From Gemmatimonadaceae bacterium (GTDB lineage: Bacteria; Gemmatimonadota; Gemmatimonadetes; Gemmatimonadales; Gemmatimonadaceae): a stretch of DNA of 64,000 nt. The position numbers and the translations under genes are program-made. The stretch covers positions 124,001 to 188,000 of the forward strand of contig JANYHT010000050.1 in NCBI GenBank assembly GCA_025358925.1, read 5' to 3'. Of this stretch, positions 7,782 through 19,031 are shown one piece after another (position 1 is the stretch's first letter; each line of letters begins with the position of its first letter). Below the pieces are notes generated by a model, which worked only from the letters and a program-made list of their open reading frames with translations, was not told the DNA's origin and made no database searches.

Positions 7782-9323
7782 TCAGTACCATTGGAACTGA
7801 TTGGCGCTTGCGGCCAATCCGATCGTCTCGCGGACGCGGGCATCGCTGTACGCGCCACCCTTGAGATAGGTCGAGAGCTGTGCGCGCAACATGGAGGGCA
7901 GCTCACCACCAAACATCCGCGTCGAGATCTGACTCACGACGCCGTCCGCCGTATCGGGCGACCGGAACAACGCAGAGTCGACCTTCAGCGCAGTCGTAGA
8001 ATTTTGCGTCGACAAATACGACATATAGTTCCAACGCTGCAGGACAAGACCGCTCCACCAGTCAACGCGATCAGGATAGCCGTTCGGCTGCTCCCACAGA
8101 AACATCGGTTGTCCCATGACATCCGCGTTTTGTCGCGCAGGCCGAATGTTCGCAGCGCTGGCACCCATGCTGCGTAACGCCGACGCCGCGAGATGAAACG
8201 GACGTTTGTACTTGGCTGGCGCCGCGAGAAGATTCTGACTCGTGAGAATCGTACGAATCATAGCCGCGATGTCACCGCCAGTGGCCGTGTATGTCGCTGC
8301 CGTGGCGTCAACAACGGCTTGCGATGGCGTATATGCGAGCAGCCAGCGCGCCATCTTCAGCGAGATGTACGCGGCGGTGCTCGGATGGTCGATCAACATT
8401 TGAATGGCTGTATCCGCTTCGCCTTTGAGCTGCGCGTCGGTGGCCGTGATCGGCATCGCGGCAAACGCGCGACCAAGAAACGTTTTCGCACCACGATCAT
8501 GGTAGCTCCGCACATAGCTGAACCCACCAACGTTGTTGCTGGAATATCCCGTCAAAATGCGCGAGAGTTCCGCCACATCAGTCTGCGTGTATCCACCGTT
8601 GACGCCGAGCGTATGCAACTCCATAATTTCGCGCGCATAATTTTGATTCGGCGTCGGCGTACTACTGCGATTCTGGTCGAGATAGACCATCATTGCCGCA
8701 CTCTGCGAGGTCGCTCTCAACAATTGCGGAAAGGACGTCATCGCGTAGGTGCGGATCACGTCGCGATCATCGGCCAACTTCAAATTGCCGACCTTATTAA
8801 TACTGATCGTAAAATGATCCGTCCAAAATTCGATCATACGCTGTTTCAGTTGACGCTTGGAAAACGCCGCGCGGTACAGTGCCGCGTCCATCAACTGATT
8901 GGATGCCTCGCCGTTGTCCTGCGTCAGCAATGCCGAACCGACTAGCGCCGTGAACGGCATACGCAGCGCAACATACGCCTCGGTCTCTCCATCGTCGATC
9001 GCCGCCGCGTTGAGCTGGTACTCGAGGTAGCCTGCGTAACCGAGACCGCGCGCGAGGACCACCTCTTCAGGCGACAAGCCCATCGAGATGCGTCGCACCA
9101 AACGCAGCAGCGGGTCGTGCCAATCCTTCGACGCGTCGGCCGTTGTATTTGGAAAGGGCGACGTGCGTCCCCGCGGAGGCTGGGCGAACGCCATCCGGCC
9201 GGTTGCGAGCGCTGCGGCAGCGCCAGCACCCATCGTAAAAAACCGTCGCCGACTGGACGATGCCAATTCGGCGTCGATGGTCTTGTCCTGCGTGATCACG
9301 TCCGCTTCGTCTCGCGTCTGCAT
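7782..9323 (-). CDS. DUF1800 family Tat-exported protein
   Basis: A 513-residue protein with a twin-arginine signal (SSRRRFFTMGAGAAAALATG) that ends AFAQ. The body matches DUF1800: LLRRI-like start (LLRLVRRISMG), KQRMIEFWTDHFTIS, NQNYAREIMELHTLGV and GGYTQTDVAELSRILTGY. Function is unknown; it is the first gene of a two-gene unit with the DUF1501 gene. The ATG at 9323 is the natural start because the Tat motif lies about 25 residues in. Confidence 0.88.
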   Translation of the reverse strand: MQTRDEADVITQDKTIDAELASSSRRRFFTMGAGAAAALATGRMAFAQPPRGRTSPFPNTTADASKDWHDPLLRLVRRISMGLSPEEVVLARGLGYAGYLEYQLNAAAIDDGETEAYVALRMPFTALVGSALLTQDNGEASNQLMDAALYRAAFSKRQLKQRMIEFWTDHFTISINKVGNLKLADDRDVIRTYAMTSFPQLLRATSQSAAMMVYLDQNRSSTPTPNQNYAREIMELHTLGVNGGYTQTDVAELSRILTGYSSNNVGGFSYVRSYHDRGAKTFLGRAFAAMPITATDAQLKGEADTAIQMLIDHPSTAAYISLKMARWLLAYTPSQAVVDATAATYTATGGDIAAMIRTILTSQNLLAAPAKYKRPFHLAASALRSMGASAANIRPARQNADVMGQPMFLWEQPNGYPDRVDWWSGLVLQRWNYMSYLSTQNSTTALKVDSALFRSPDTADGVVSQISTRMFGGELPSMLRAQLSTYLKGGAYSDARVRETIGLAASANQFQWY

Positions 9324-9629
9324 GGGCAGGCCGGTAGTCGTGCGTGGTTCGTTACGTACAGGGAGGCAAGACGGTGGTCACCTGCGTGACCCTCATCGAT
9401 CCTCCCGACTGAAGATTCTCTGTATGGTCGATCCAAACAACGAGTGTGTCAACTGCGGAACCACCTAGCCGGGCGGTTTCCCTGCACGTTTCATCATTCG
9501 GTGACGAAACGCGAGGAAGCTGTGATAAGACGCATGCCCTCGTGTTAAGGCTTCTTAGCGGAGAAAATACGCCGATAACACAACTCCGAACGCTCACATC
9601 GGTTCTTGCGTGCTGCACTGTTATGACGA
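9324..9629. other. Intergenic region between gspF and the DUF1800 gene
   Basis: No gene is supported in these 306 bases. They must hold the promoter of the DUF1800-DUF1501 pair and the end of the gsp transcript. A weak hairpin (9487-9511, 9-bp arms with one mismatch, loop ATTCGGT) could act as a terminator for the gsp operon, but it lacks a clear T tract. Confidence 0.4.
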
Positions 9630-10882
9630 TCAAAGCGTTCGAGCGTTAACTCCGTAAATCGCTTGGAGCAACGCCAACGCCACAAACCCCACGACACCAC
9701 CGAAGCCAAGAATCATGATGGGCTCAACTAAGAGCACCGCTCGAGCGACCGCGCGTTGAACGGCAGCGTCTGCTCCATCGGCAGCGCGTCCAGCCATACC
9801 GGCGAGGTCACCACTGACTTCACCAGCGTCGAGCAGTCGGACTGCCAACGGTGGCAAAACACGCTCCATCGCCGCCGCCAACGTTCCACCATCGCGCACG
9901 CGTCCCTCGGCGCGCTCCAATTCGCTGGCAAGCGCCACATTACGAACGACGCCGCGAGAAAGCGACATCGCCGCGAGCAGCGTGACTCCAGAGCGGAGCG
10001 CGACGGAGAGAGTGCCGGTGTACGCAGCGCTGGCTTGCAGTCGTTCCAGCGTGCCGAGCACGGGCCACGTCAAACGCTGTGCATGCCAACGTGCCCGTTG
10101 CCCATCGTTCCGCTGCCAGCGCCGCCACGCGGCTGCGGTCACCACTGTACCCAATAGCAACAACCACCACCATCGCGCGAGCATTGTGCTCAACGCGACA
10201 AGCACGCGCGTACTCATCGGCAGCGCGCCACCACTGTCCGCGATCAACACCGCGAAGCGTGGCACCACCAGGAGCAAAATCACCGACACGCCAATGATTG
10301 ACGCGAACGCCAAAATCGCAGGATAGATCAACGCCGCCTGCAAGCGCGATCGCGTCGCGTCCAAACGTTCGAGCTGATCCGCCAGCAGCGTCAGCGACGC
10401 GTCGAGTGATCCAGAGACTTCGCTCGCCGCGAGTGTCGGCGCGAAAACGGCGGGAAAGATGGAGTGTCGCGCAATCGCTGTGGACAACGCCTGCCCATTG
10501 CGGACTGCATCGCGAACGGCAGCGAACGCCTCTTTCGCCTCATCGCCCACGGCCTGCGTCGCAGCGTAGGCGAGCGCACGATCCAGCGGTACGCCCGCGC
10601 TGAGAAGGGTCGCCATCGCACGCATAATCACGGCGAGATCGGCTGTCGACGCGCCACGATTGCGCCATCGCCACGGTATCGCAGATGGCCTGTTGTCATT
10701 GGCGAATGGCGCCACGTTCGGCGCGCCAACTGGCACGAGTTCGGTGACCCAAAGGTTGCGTCGTCGTAGCGCATCCACCGCCTCTCGTTCCGACGGCGCC
10801 TCGACTTCGCCACTGCTCGCCACGCCGCGTGAATCGGCCGCGCGATAACGCCAACGCACACTTGCTGCGGACGCCCGATCCG

Positions 10883-10886
<4 letters not shown>
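9630..10886 (-). CDS. gspF: Type II secretion inner-membrane platform protein GspF
   Basis: A 418-residue GspF/PilC-type protein. It has the usual duplicated T2SSF domains: first around residues 85-210 (STADLAVIMRAMATLLSAGVPLDRAL, then YPAILAF), second around 285-410 (YTGTLSVALRSGVTLL), with three hydrophobic membrane segments (about 190-215, 235-255, 385-410). GspF anchors the cytoplasmic ATPase to the inner membrane. It is the last gene of the gsp operon and overlaps gspE by 4 nt. Confidence 0.92.
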
Positions 10887-12435
<1,549 letters not shown>

Positions 12436-12439
<4 letters not shown>

Positions 12440-14247
12440 CGCGCTCCAGCTTCCTCGGTTGGCGGCTTCTTCACCACGGGCGTTCCATCGAGCACGCCCG
12501 GCGAACGCGCTTCGAGCCGCTTCCGCACCCGTTCGCGAATCGCATCCGCTTCTGCATCAGTGCGCACCAAATATGGTGTCACAAAAATGGCCAGCTCGGT
12601 GCGTTGTCGCGTGATGGACTTTCGCTTAAATAAATTGCCGATCAATGGAATGTCCATCAGCAAGGGAATGCCCTGATCTGTGGTTTGCTGCGTCTCACCA
12701 ATTAGTCCGGCAATGACCACCGTCTGCCCGTCGCGCAAGACCGCGCGCGTAGACGCTTCGCGTGTGGAAATGACAGGCGCACTGAGCGCGGCGGCCACTG
12801 TTTGTTGCGTCAACGAACTTACCTCTTGCAACAACTGCACGGACACGTATCCATCGTCGTTGATGGTTGGCAAGATCGACAGCTTGGTACCCACATCTTG
12901 ATACTGCACCGCACGATCAATCGAGATATCGTTGCCGAGACGCGTGGACGAAATGAACGGCACTTTACTGCCGACGAGTATGGTGGCCTCGCGATTATTG
13001 GCGGCGATAATTTCTGGCGTGGAGAGCACGCGCACGGCGCTCTTCGACGCGAGCGTAGTCAGCAAAGCGCGAACGCCGGTTCCATTCAAGTGCACAACGC
13101 GCAACAACGCGGAGCTCGAATTCGAATCGGGAAACTCTGGTCGACCGAATTGTGCGTTAACATCGCCACCGCGGTTGACGGCAGACCAATCCACGCCAAA
13201 CTCAAGTCCGGAGCCGAGTGAAATTTCAGCAATGGTCACCTCGAACAGCACTTGTGCCGGGCGTGTGTCGAGCGCGTCGATTGTCTCCCGTAGCAGCGGA
13301 AAGTTTGGGGGCGCTGTTCGAATGACGAGCGCGTTGGTGGGGTTATTCGCGACGATCGTGGTTCGTCCCACGAGTAGCCCCCCTGCCGAATCTCGAGGCG
13401 ACATGGCTGGAGCCGCAGGGGCCGCAGTTGGCGCCGCTGCGTTGCGCGTGCGAAAGGTCTCTGCGTCACGCGAACGAAAAGTGCTCAGTGCACGAGAAAG
13501 CGACCGGTCAGCGAGTGATCCGGTACCGCCGCCCGCGACCTGAATTCCAAATAGCTGCCCCAGTGCACCGGCAAGATCCTCGGCTGCCGCGTACTTCAGA
13601 TTGATGACATAGGTTCGCAAGCCAGATTCACCGGCCGGTGCCGCGTCGAGTTTGCGCAGCAGATCGAGATATCGTGCGACGTTGATGCCACGATCCGTAA
13701 TGAGCAATGCGTTTGAGCGCGCAACAGCCTCTACGCGCGCACCCTTGGACAGCACGGCGCGCAGTGCGTCTGCGCCTTCGTCCGCGCGAATGGATTGCAG
13801 CGGCACGAGTTGCGTGACTAACCCCAGCGGTGGTGGATCAGGAAAGTCCAATCCCGTGCGCAGGACGCCAGTCGCCGGTGCTTTGTCGGTCGCCATCACC
13901 TGCCAGATCGAACCCTTGGGCACCAGCATCAAATCATGCGCCTCAAGAATGGATTCGAGCACAGACTCCAATTCGCCACTCTTCAGTGCGCTGGCGGTAC
14001 TGAAGGTCACACGCGCATCTGGAATGTCGTTGACAACGACGGTTCGCCCAAGCATCGACGCGAGCGTGCGAATAACATCGCTCAATCGGGCATTGGCGAA
14101 ATCCAACGTCGCCCCGCGCGGCGTCGTCGTCGATGATCCGGCGGTCTGCGCTCGCAGCGTAGACATCACCGGTCCGCTGACGCAAAGCGTAGCGCTAAAA
14201 GCGAAAAGTCGGTAAGAGCGAGCGCGAAATTGGCGTTGTAGATTCAC
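12436..14247 (-). CDS. gspD: Type II secretion secretin GspD
   Basis: A 603-residue outer-membrane secretin. After a signal region (about 1-34) comes an N0 domain (LDFANARLSDVIRTLASMLG), then N1-type domains with a Gly/Ser/Ala/Pro-rich insertion near residues 235-290. The secretin core includes VRVLSTPEIIAANNREATILVGSKVPF and the C-terminal GIPLLMDIPLIGNLF motif typical of the family. It forms the exit channel. Start and end overlap gspC and gspE by 4 nt. Confidence 0.93.
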
Positions 14248-14816
14248 GGCAGATTCTCGAGGGAGTCGCGCGACGCGCGCGAGACAAGACGTAGTGTACG
14301 TGAACCGGTGGACGAGGCGAGCACAACGCGATCCACACTGATCAACACGACACGAAACCCACTGCTGCTCTCACCGACCGCGAAGAGCCGCGGCGGCTCT
14401 CCATGGGTGCTGAGCAACAATAACGCGCGGCGGACGCCGTCTTCGGTCACGATGCCGTACAAATGGGGCGCCGCGTCGCCGCGCGCCGTCGGCACCGCGC
14501 TCGACGTGTCGACGGCCGTCGTGTAAGCGTTGGTCGACACGCTCGGTGTACTCGGTGCGCCGAGGTCGGTACCGGGCGGCGTGAATCGAACGGTTGGTGC
14601 ACGACGAGTGGCACTGAAGACGTTGCGCGCGACCATCATCGTCGCGGACGAATCGAGTCGCGCCACTGGTGACGGTGCGTTCGACAGCGCCATCACCGAC
14701 GGCGATCGCGACGGCACTGGTTCACCCCCGCGACGCGTTATGACGGCAAGCGCGGCGAGCACCAACACTCCGCTCACGATGTCAAGCGCGTGCGGCCGCA
14801 CAAATGGCACCCTCAT
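14244..14816 (-). CDS. gspC: GspC-like inner-membrane component of the type II system
   Basis: A 190-residue protein with one N-terminal membrane helix (about residues 10-26), a Pro/Ser/Thr-rich linker, and a C-terminal beta-rich domain (HLYGIVTEDGVRRALLLL... RLFAVGESSSGFRVVLISVDRVVL) that resembles the HR domain of GspC/PilP. This domain contacts the secretin N0 domain in known systems. The assignment rests on that pattern and on position directly upstream of gspD; sequence similarity is weak. Confidence 0.65.
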   Translation of the reverse strand: MRVPFVRPHALDIVSGVLVLAALAVITRRGGEPVPSRSPSVMALSNAPSPVARLDSSATMMVARNVFSATRRAPTVRFTPPGTDLGAPSTPSVSTNAYTTAVDTSSAVPTARGDAAPHLYGIVTEDGVRRALLLLSTHGEPPRLFAVGESSSGFRVVLISVDRVVLASSTGSRTLRLVSRASRDSLENLP

Positions 14817-15490
14817 TCCAGCACCACTGGCGCACGCAACGTCAGTGTGATTTGCAACATATCCGGAGCGCCGCGCAGTGCCGAGTTTTGCTGAATGGTC
14901 AACTTTTCAACGCGAACAACGCGTGGTGCGTGTGCGAGATGATCGAGCAACGCGGCCAATCCGATGATATCACAATATGCCGCGAGCGTTGCCGGTAGAC
15001 TCGCATTCAAGCTACTCGCACTGTCAGCAGGCGCGGGACCACCCGGTGCGGTGGCGCCCAGTGCGGTGGCGCCCAGTGCAGTGGCGCCCAGTGCGGTGGC
15101 GCCAAAACTTTGCGTCGGGCGCGTCGCTAACGATTGTGCGACGTCGAGACGCGTGACCAAAAGATGGCTGGCATTGGCCGCGTCTTGAAGTAGCGATTGG
15201 AGCGCACTCGCCGCGAGCGGAGCGGATCTCGCGTGAAAAATGCGCGAAGGATTCACGGCAAGCGCGGCCTCGGCACGGGTCGCGGCATTTTCGAATGCTG
15301 GTGCTGCTTGAACAAGGCCGGCTAGCGTCGCCACATTGGTCTGTGCCTCACGCAAGAGCTCCGCGCGCGCGGTCCAGTGGCGAGCAAATGGAATGACGAC
15401 GTACACAGCGAGCAGCGCAACGATCACAATTGCCGCGCCGGTAGCAACGACCTTTTGCTCACGCTGCTGCGTCGCGCTACGGGGCGCCAT
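14813..15490 (-). CDS. gspM: GspM-like type II secretion protein
   Basis: A 225-residue bitopic protein. The start is the ATG at 15490, just before the hydrophobic helix (residues about 15-35, AIVIVALLAVYVVIPFA). An alpha-helical stretch and a ferredoxin-like C-terminal domain follow, the plan of GspM/PilO. The middle carries three GATAL repeats encoded by a 15-bp tandem repeat. It overlaps gspL by 14 nt and gspC by 4 nt. GspM stabilises GspL in the inner membrane. Confidence 0.7.
   Translation of the reverse strand: MAPRSATQQREQKVVATGAAIVIVALLAVYVVIPFARHWTARAELLREAQTNVATLAGLVQAAPAFENAATRAEAALAVNPSRIFHARSAPLAASALQSLLQDAANASHLLVTRLDVAQSLATRPTQSFGATALGATALGATALGATAPGGPAPADSASSLNASLPATLAAYCDIIGLAALLDHLAHAPRVVRVEKLTIQQNSALRGAPDMLQITLTLRAPVVLE
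15046..15105. repeat. Four 15-bp tandem repeats inside gspM
   Basis: Four consecutive copies of the unit GTGCGGTGGCGCCCA, with one or two substitutions in copies three and four. They encode in-frame GATAL pentapeptides between the helix and the C-terminal domain, so copy-number change would alter linker length without a frameshift. Confidence 0.9.
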
Positions 15491-16634
15491 GAACACCCTC
15501 GGACGATGAAGTACCGGCTGGCGATCGCGTGCGAAACGCGATTGAAAATGACTCGCGCTGGCGACCGCCATCGACGAAGCGTGTGCTCGCCGCAACAAAA
15601 CGTACATCCTGAAAGTGCAGGTCGGCGTCGAGCAATGGCACGATGCGCGCCGCGTCGTTGGCGCTACCGTCAATGCGCCACACATTGCCGTCCCACTCGA
15701 GACGTTGGATAAACGCGTCCATCGGCAGTACCGCGGAAAGTTGCGCCAGCACGGTTGCAGGTCCGGCACCGACGCGCGTTACGCTGTCGGCCGCACCGAG
15801 CATGCCACGTTCAGTGGCGGCGCGCCACAGACGCTGCTGCGCGATCAACGCTGGTACGGCCGACACACGCAATATCGCGATGCGCTGCTGCAGCGTCGCA
15901 AGTTCACGTTCGCGCCAGTTGTCAGCGCTCCACGCGAACAATACGAACGATGCGACTAACACCGCGCCCGATCGCAACCATCGCTTGTGACGCAGCGCAG
16001 CAAATCGATCCGATAGGTGCACGTCAAGTAACAACTGATCACCGGGCGCATGAATCAATGCCAGCGAGGCGCGCACAACGTTCGGCGTATCAGTCGCGCG
16101 CGCGGCTTGTGTGGTTTGTACACTACCTGGTACCCGTCGCGCTTCGAGCAATAAATTGCCCGCAATCGTAAGCTGACCGTGCTCATGCTGCCCCGCGTCA
16201 ACGACCACGCTGCCATCGCAGCCGGCCATCAGACACGCATGCGCAATGGTCGTGACCGCGCGTACGGGCGCTAGCACATCAAACGCGCGTACCAATGCAT
16301 CAAGCGTTTCCGAGGCCATTGCAAACGCGACGCCGTTCGTCCAGGCGACCGCAATGTCGCCGTCAATCGGGAAGTAGCGATCAGCGTCACGCATCAACAC
16401 GTCGCGTCGCGCGTTCGACGCAAGCGGCGGCAATTCCGGCCGTGCAATTTCGAGAAAGCCAAGCCCCACGACGAGTACGCTTGAGGAAGACGTTCCAAAG
16501 GTGTCGCGCAGCTTTGCAACGGCCGCCTCTGGCAACGCCGGATCCCACGGGATCTCAAGCGTCGGTCCGTTCGCATCCTGCACGAATGCGCGAATACGCG
16601 TGCTGTCGAGTAATACCGCGATGGGCGCGCTCAT
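15477..16634 (-). CDS. gspL: GspL-like (PilM/PilN-type) type II secretion protein
   Basis: A 385-residue protein starting at the ATG at 16634, which overlaps the gspK stop by 4 nt. The N-terminal half (about 1-200) looks like the actin-like cytoplasmic domain of GspL/PilM (VVVDAGQHEHGQL). A single membrane helix lies near 238-252 (GAVLVASFVLFAW), followed by a coiled coil and a ferredoxin-like periplasmic domain resembling PilN. GspL recruits GspE to the membrane. The family is divergent, so the name rests on architecture and gene order. Confidence 0.72.
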   Translation of the reverse strand: MSAPIAVLLDSTRIRAFVQDANGPTLEIPWDPALPEAAVAKLRDTFGTSSSSVLVVGLGFLEIARPELPPLASNARRDVLMRDADRYFPIDGDIAVAWTNGVAFAMASETLDALVRAFDVLAPVRAVTTIAHACLMAGCDGSVVVDAGQHEHGQLTIAGNLLLEARRVPGSVQTTQAARATDTPNVVRASLALIHAPGDQLLLDVHLSDRFAALRHKRWLRSGAVLVASFVLFAWSADNWRERELATLQQRIAILRVSAVPALIAQQRLWRAATERGMLGAADSVTRVGAGPATVLAQLSAVLPMDAFIQRLEWDGNVWRIDGSANDAARIVPLLDADLHFQDVRFVAASTRFVDGGRQRESFSIAFRTRSPAGTSSSEGVHGAP

Positions 16635-17485
16635 CGGTCCTGCTCCCGCCAACGCACCAGACGCAGGCCATCGTCCGCGACATCGTACACCGCTTGAATT
16701 TCGCGCGTCAGCAGGTGAGCGCGTTCCCATCCACGCGCAATAAAGAGCAATCGCGATGGTCGTTCTATCAAGGAGCCACTCGCCGCTGCCAAGACTTGCG
16801 CGGACGCGGCGCGTCGATTCACTCGGCCATCACCATCAACGGTGAGCGAAGTCGCTACGCGATCGAGCAGTTGGGCGGAGACGCCGGGCACGGTGACGAG
16901 TTCGTCAAGCGATTCAAAAGGTCGTCGGATACCGCGGGTAGCGGCGCGACCCAGCAACTCGGCGCTCACGGAATCGCGTTGCACGCGCATGTTGGACGCG
17001 CTGTCTGTTGGACGGCCGTCTCCGCGAACACGCGCGTCAATGGCCAACGCTGCGGCGCGCGCCTCGCTTTCGGACGCTACGGCGCGGAATATCCGCAACA
17101 GGCCTTCCATGCCGGCATTGTTGACGTCCAATCGCGCGCTCACGTCGACAACCGTGACGGCGAAACTACCGTCATCGAGCGTGTCCTGTGCCAGCGCATT
17201 CGCGTTGTCAGATCGTGGCTCGAGGCGCGCCAGAAACGCATCTCGTGCAACACTATCACCGGCAAGCGCACGGAGCGTGTCATTGACCAGCGAGGTCGCC
17301 GCAACAATCCCGCTTTCCGCCATCGTGCGCGCGATCGCCATGGCACGACGGTTCGCCACAATCGATGCGCTGCTGCGCGCCGCACTACTGGCAATTGCCG
17401 TCACCGTCGCCAAGACCGCAATGGTCCACAGCACCACGAGAAGTGCGACACCGCGGCGGTGCGAACCATCTGAGATGTTACTCAT
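16631..17485 (-). CDS. gspK: Type II secretion minor pseudopilin GspK
   Basis: A 284-residue protein from the ATG at 17485. The N-terminus has the GspK form: a short leader with basic residues and Gly (SHRRG) before VALLVVLWTIAVLATV, without the Glu5 found in other pseudopilins. The remainder holds the insert domain and helix-hairpin-helix-like stretches (RLDVNNAGMEGLLRIF; ESLDELVTVPGVSAQLLDRV) that are hallmarks of the family. GspK caps the pseudopilus tip with GspI and GspJ. Both ends overlap neighbours by 4 nt. Confidence 0.9.
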   Translation of the reverse strand: MSNISDGSHRRGVALLVVLWTIAVLATVTAIASSAARSSASIVANRRAMAIARTMAESGIVAATSLVNDTLRALAGDSVARDAFLARLEPRSDNANALAQDTLDDGSFAVTVVDVSARLDVNNAGMEGLLRIFRAVASESEARAAALAIDARVRGDGRPTDSASNMRVQRDSVSAELLGRAATRGIRRPFESLDELVTVPGVSAQLLDRVATSLTVDGDGRVNRRAASAQVLAAASGSLIERPSRLLFIARGWERAHLLTREIQAVYDVADDGLRLVRWREQDR

Positions 17486-18066
17486 CGTGCGTTTAATGGA
17501 GCGAGCGCAACGACGAGTGGCGACGGCGCATTGGGCGCCGTACCAAAGCGCAGACGAACGAGCGCTGGTCGTGCGCGCTCCAACGGCCAGTCCGTACGCC
17601 ACTGCGTCGATTCGCCGACGCGTGCCTCTTCCAGCACCTCGATCTGCAACGAGTCCACCCCTAAAACGGTTGTGCGCAGACGCGTGTCGGCGTGATCTCG
17701 ACCAATGGCGACGGCGTCCATCATCAATCCGCTGTCACCTAAAGACAGCGTGACACGCCACGCATGCCCCGTCCCGAACGGTTCACGCACGCCGTTGGAC
17801 AAAAACACCAACGCAGCATCGCCGTTGGCATGGCGGAGAACACGCAAGAGGGGCTCGTTCACAGACTCCGCATTCGGCACATGCCGCAGCATATCACTCA
17901 GCGTCGCGCGGAGTCGAGAGTCCGCTTCAAGTGTGTGTTGATGTCGCAGCACAGTTGTGCGCGTGGCACCCGCCGCACTCAACGCACCGCCAGCGATGCC
18001 GAGCACAATCGCGGTGAGCGTAATTGCCGTGATCACTTCGATCAGCGTAAAGGCGCGGCGTCTCAT
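17482..18066 (-). CDS. gspJ: Type II secretion minor pseudopilin GspJ
   Basis: A 194-residue pseudopilin from the ATG at 18066 (4-nt overlap with gspI). The N-terminus is MRRRAFTLIEVITAITLTAI: a three-Arg leader, the F-T-L-I-E cleavage motif with Glu5, and a hydrophobic helix. The residue before Phe is Ala where Gly is usual. The rest fits GspJ in length and place. It is expected to form the tip complex with GspI and GspK. Confidence 0.85.
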   Translation of the reverse strand: MRRRAFTLIEVITAITLTAIVLGIAGGALSAAGATRTTVLRHQHTLEADSRLRATLSDMLRHVPNAESVNEPLLRVLRHANGDAALVFLSNGVREPFGTGHAWRVTLSLGDSGLMMDAVAIGRDHADTRLRTTVLGVDSLQIEVLEEARVGESTQWRTDWPLERARPALVRLRFGTAPNAPSPLVVALAPLNAR

Positions 18067-18398
18067 CGTGCCACCCTGTTTACAAACGCTCGCGTTCGCA
18101 CATCGCGCATAGGCACGAGTCGCGTGATACGAAAAACGCGTCCGGCCGACAGGGCCACCGCAACGTCCACGCGGTCCACACCGTCGCGCCACGGTGCGCG
18201 TTGCACAAGCACGCCCGGTGCGACGCTCATCGGCGCGTCGACGGACGCTGCCGCGAGTGCAGCTTCACCAAGCGCAACCGCACGCGACCATTCAACGCTC
18301 GAACGCTCAAGTTGCGCGGCACCGCGTGACAGATCTAAACACGCGATGCCAACGAGCGCCAGAATAACGAAGGCCACCACCGATTCGAGTAGCGTCAT
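18063..18398 (-). CDS. gspI: Minor pseudopilin GspI, probably missing its prepilin leader
   Basis: From the ATG at 18398 the product is 111 residues and starts MTLLESVVAFVILALVGIA, the mature end of a GspI pseudopilin (Met1, Glu5, hydrophobic helix). No start codon exists upstream in this frame after the nearest stop. Eleven nt earlier, in another frame, is ATG AAG CGG CAA followed at once by TGA (18409-18395), which looks like a normal M-K-R-Q leader that has lost a few bases, including the Gly codon at the cleavage site. Either gspI is made without a leader or a small deletion (real or a sequencing error) has damaged it. Confidence 0.75.
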   Translation of the reverse strand: MTLLESVVAFVILALVGIACLDLSRGAAQLERSSVEWSRAVALGEAALAAASVDAPMSVAPGVLVQRAPWRDGVDRVDVAVALSAGRVFRITRLVPMRDVRTRAFVNRVAR

Positions 18399-18429
18399 TG
18401 CCGCTTCATTGTTATGTCGGCGAAGACGG

Positions 18430-18843
18430 TCACGGTGTGTCCACGGTTCGCCACGCGCAGGCGAGCGGATCGAACATGGCCAGCGCGCTATCCGTCGCCA
18501 CGGGTAGGCAACTTCCAAGCGGATTGATGAGGACGTTGAGCGCCATGACCGAGTCGCTGCCTTGACTGCGTGCTACCACCCGCCCGCTGTCCACCAGGTT
18601 TCCATCGTGTAGCGACGCGAGCGCCCACACGCCATCAGTCGCGAGTTGAAACCGTAGCGATTCACCCCGCCGAATCGCCGATCGTCGTGCATGGGCCAAC
18701 GCTGCCGCACCCGGCACTTCGAGGGCGGTCGCTGGTGGAAGGAGCGCGGGTAACACGATCGCCGCAGATAGCGCCATGAGAAGCAGCACCACCAGCAGCT
18801 CGAGCAGTGTGACGCCGTGACGAAGAGGGCGAGGCGATCTCAT
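18430..18843 (-). CDS. gspH: Type II secretion pseudopilin GspH-like
   Basis: A 137-residue pseudopilin from the ATG at 18843. It has a short basic leader and a proper cleavage site (RPLRHG then VTLLELLVVLLL, with Gly at -1 and Glu at +5). The C-terminal part (AIRRGESLRFQLATDGVWALASLHDG) is like the GspH minor pseudopilins and lacks the calcium-loop pattern of GspG. It is the first gene of the operon; its promoter must lie in 18844-19031, shared with the divergent dehydrogenase gene. Confidence 0.8.
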   Translation of the reverse strand: MRSPRPLRHGVTLLELLVVLLLMALSAAIVLPALLPPATALEVPGAAALAHARRSAIRRGESLRFQLATDGVWALASLHDGNLVDSGRVVARSQGSDSVMALNVLINPLGSCLPVATDSALAMFDPLACAWRTVDTP

Positions 18844-19031
18844 CGGGATCTGAAGTAATAATACGTGCGGCACGTTACTCGACAATCGCGGAATTGACAG
18901 GGGCTTGTCAACAAAAGTTAGGCGTTGGACGGACGACATGGCCCATACTCTGGCGCGCAACTGGAACGCCGCGCGACCTTTCCTGCTTCGCTACGCATAC
19001 GTGCGCATGTACCCGACTCGGAGGATTTCGC

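Noticed and set aside
16295-17473. 392-codon plus-strand frame opposite gspK/gspL
   Set aside because: Arg/His/Gln-rich shadow; the minus-strand operon is coherent and overlapping throughout.
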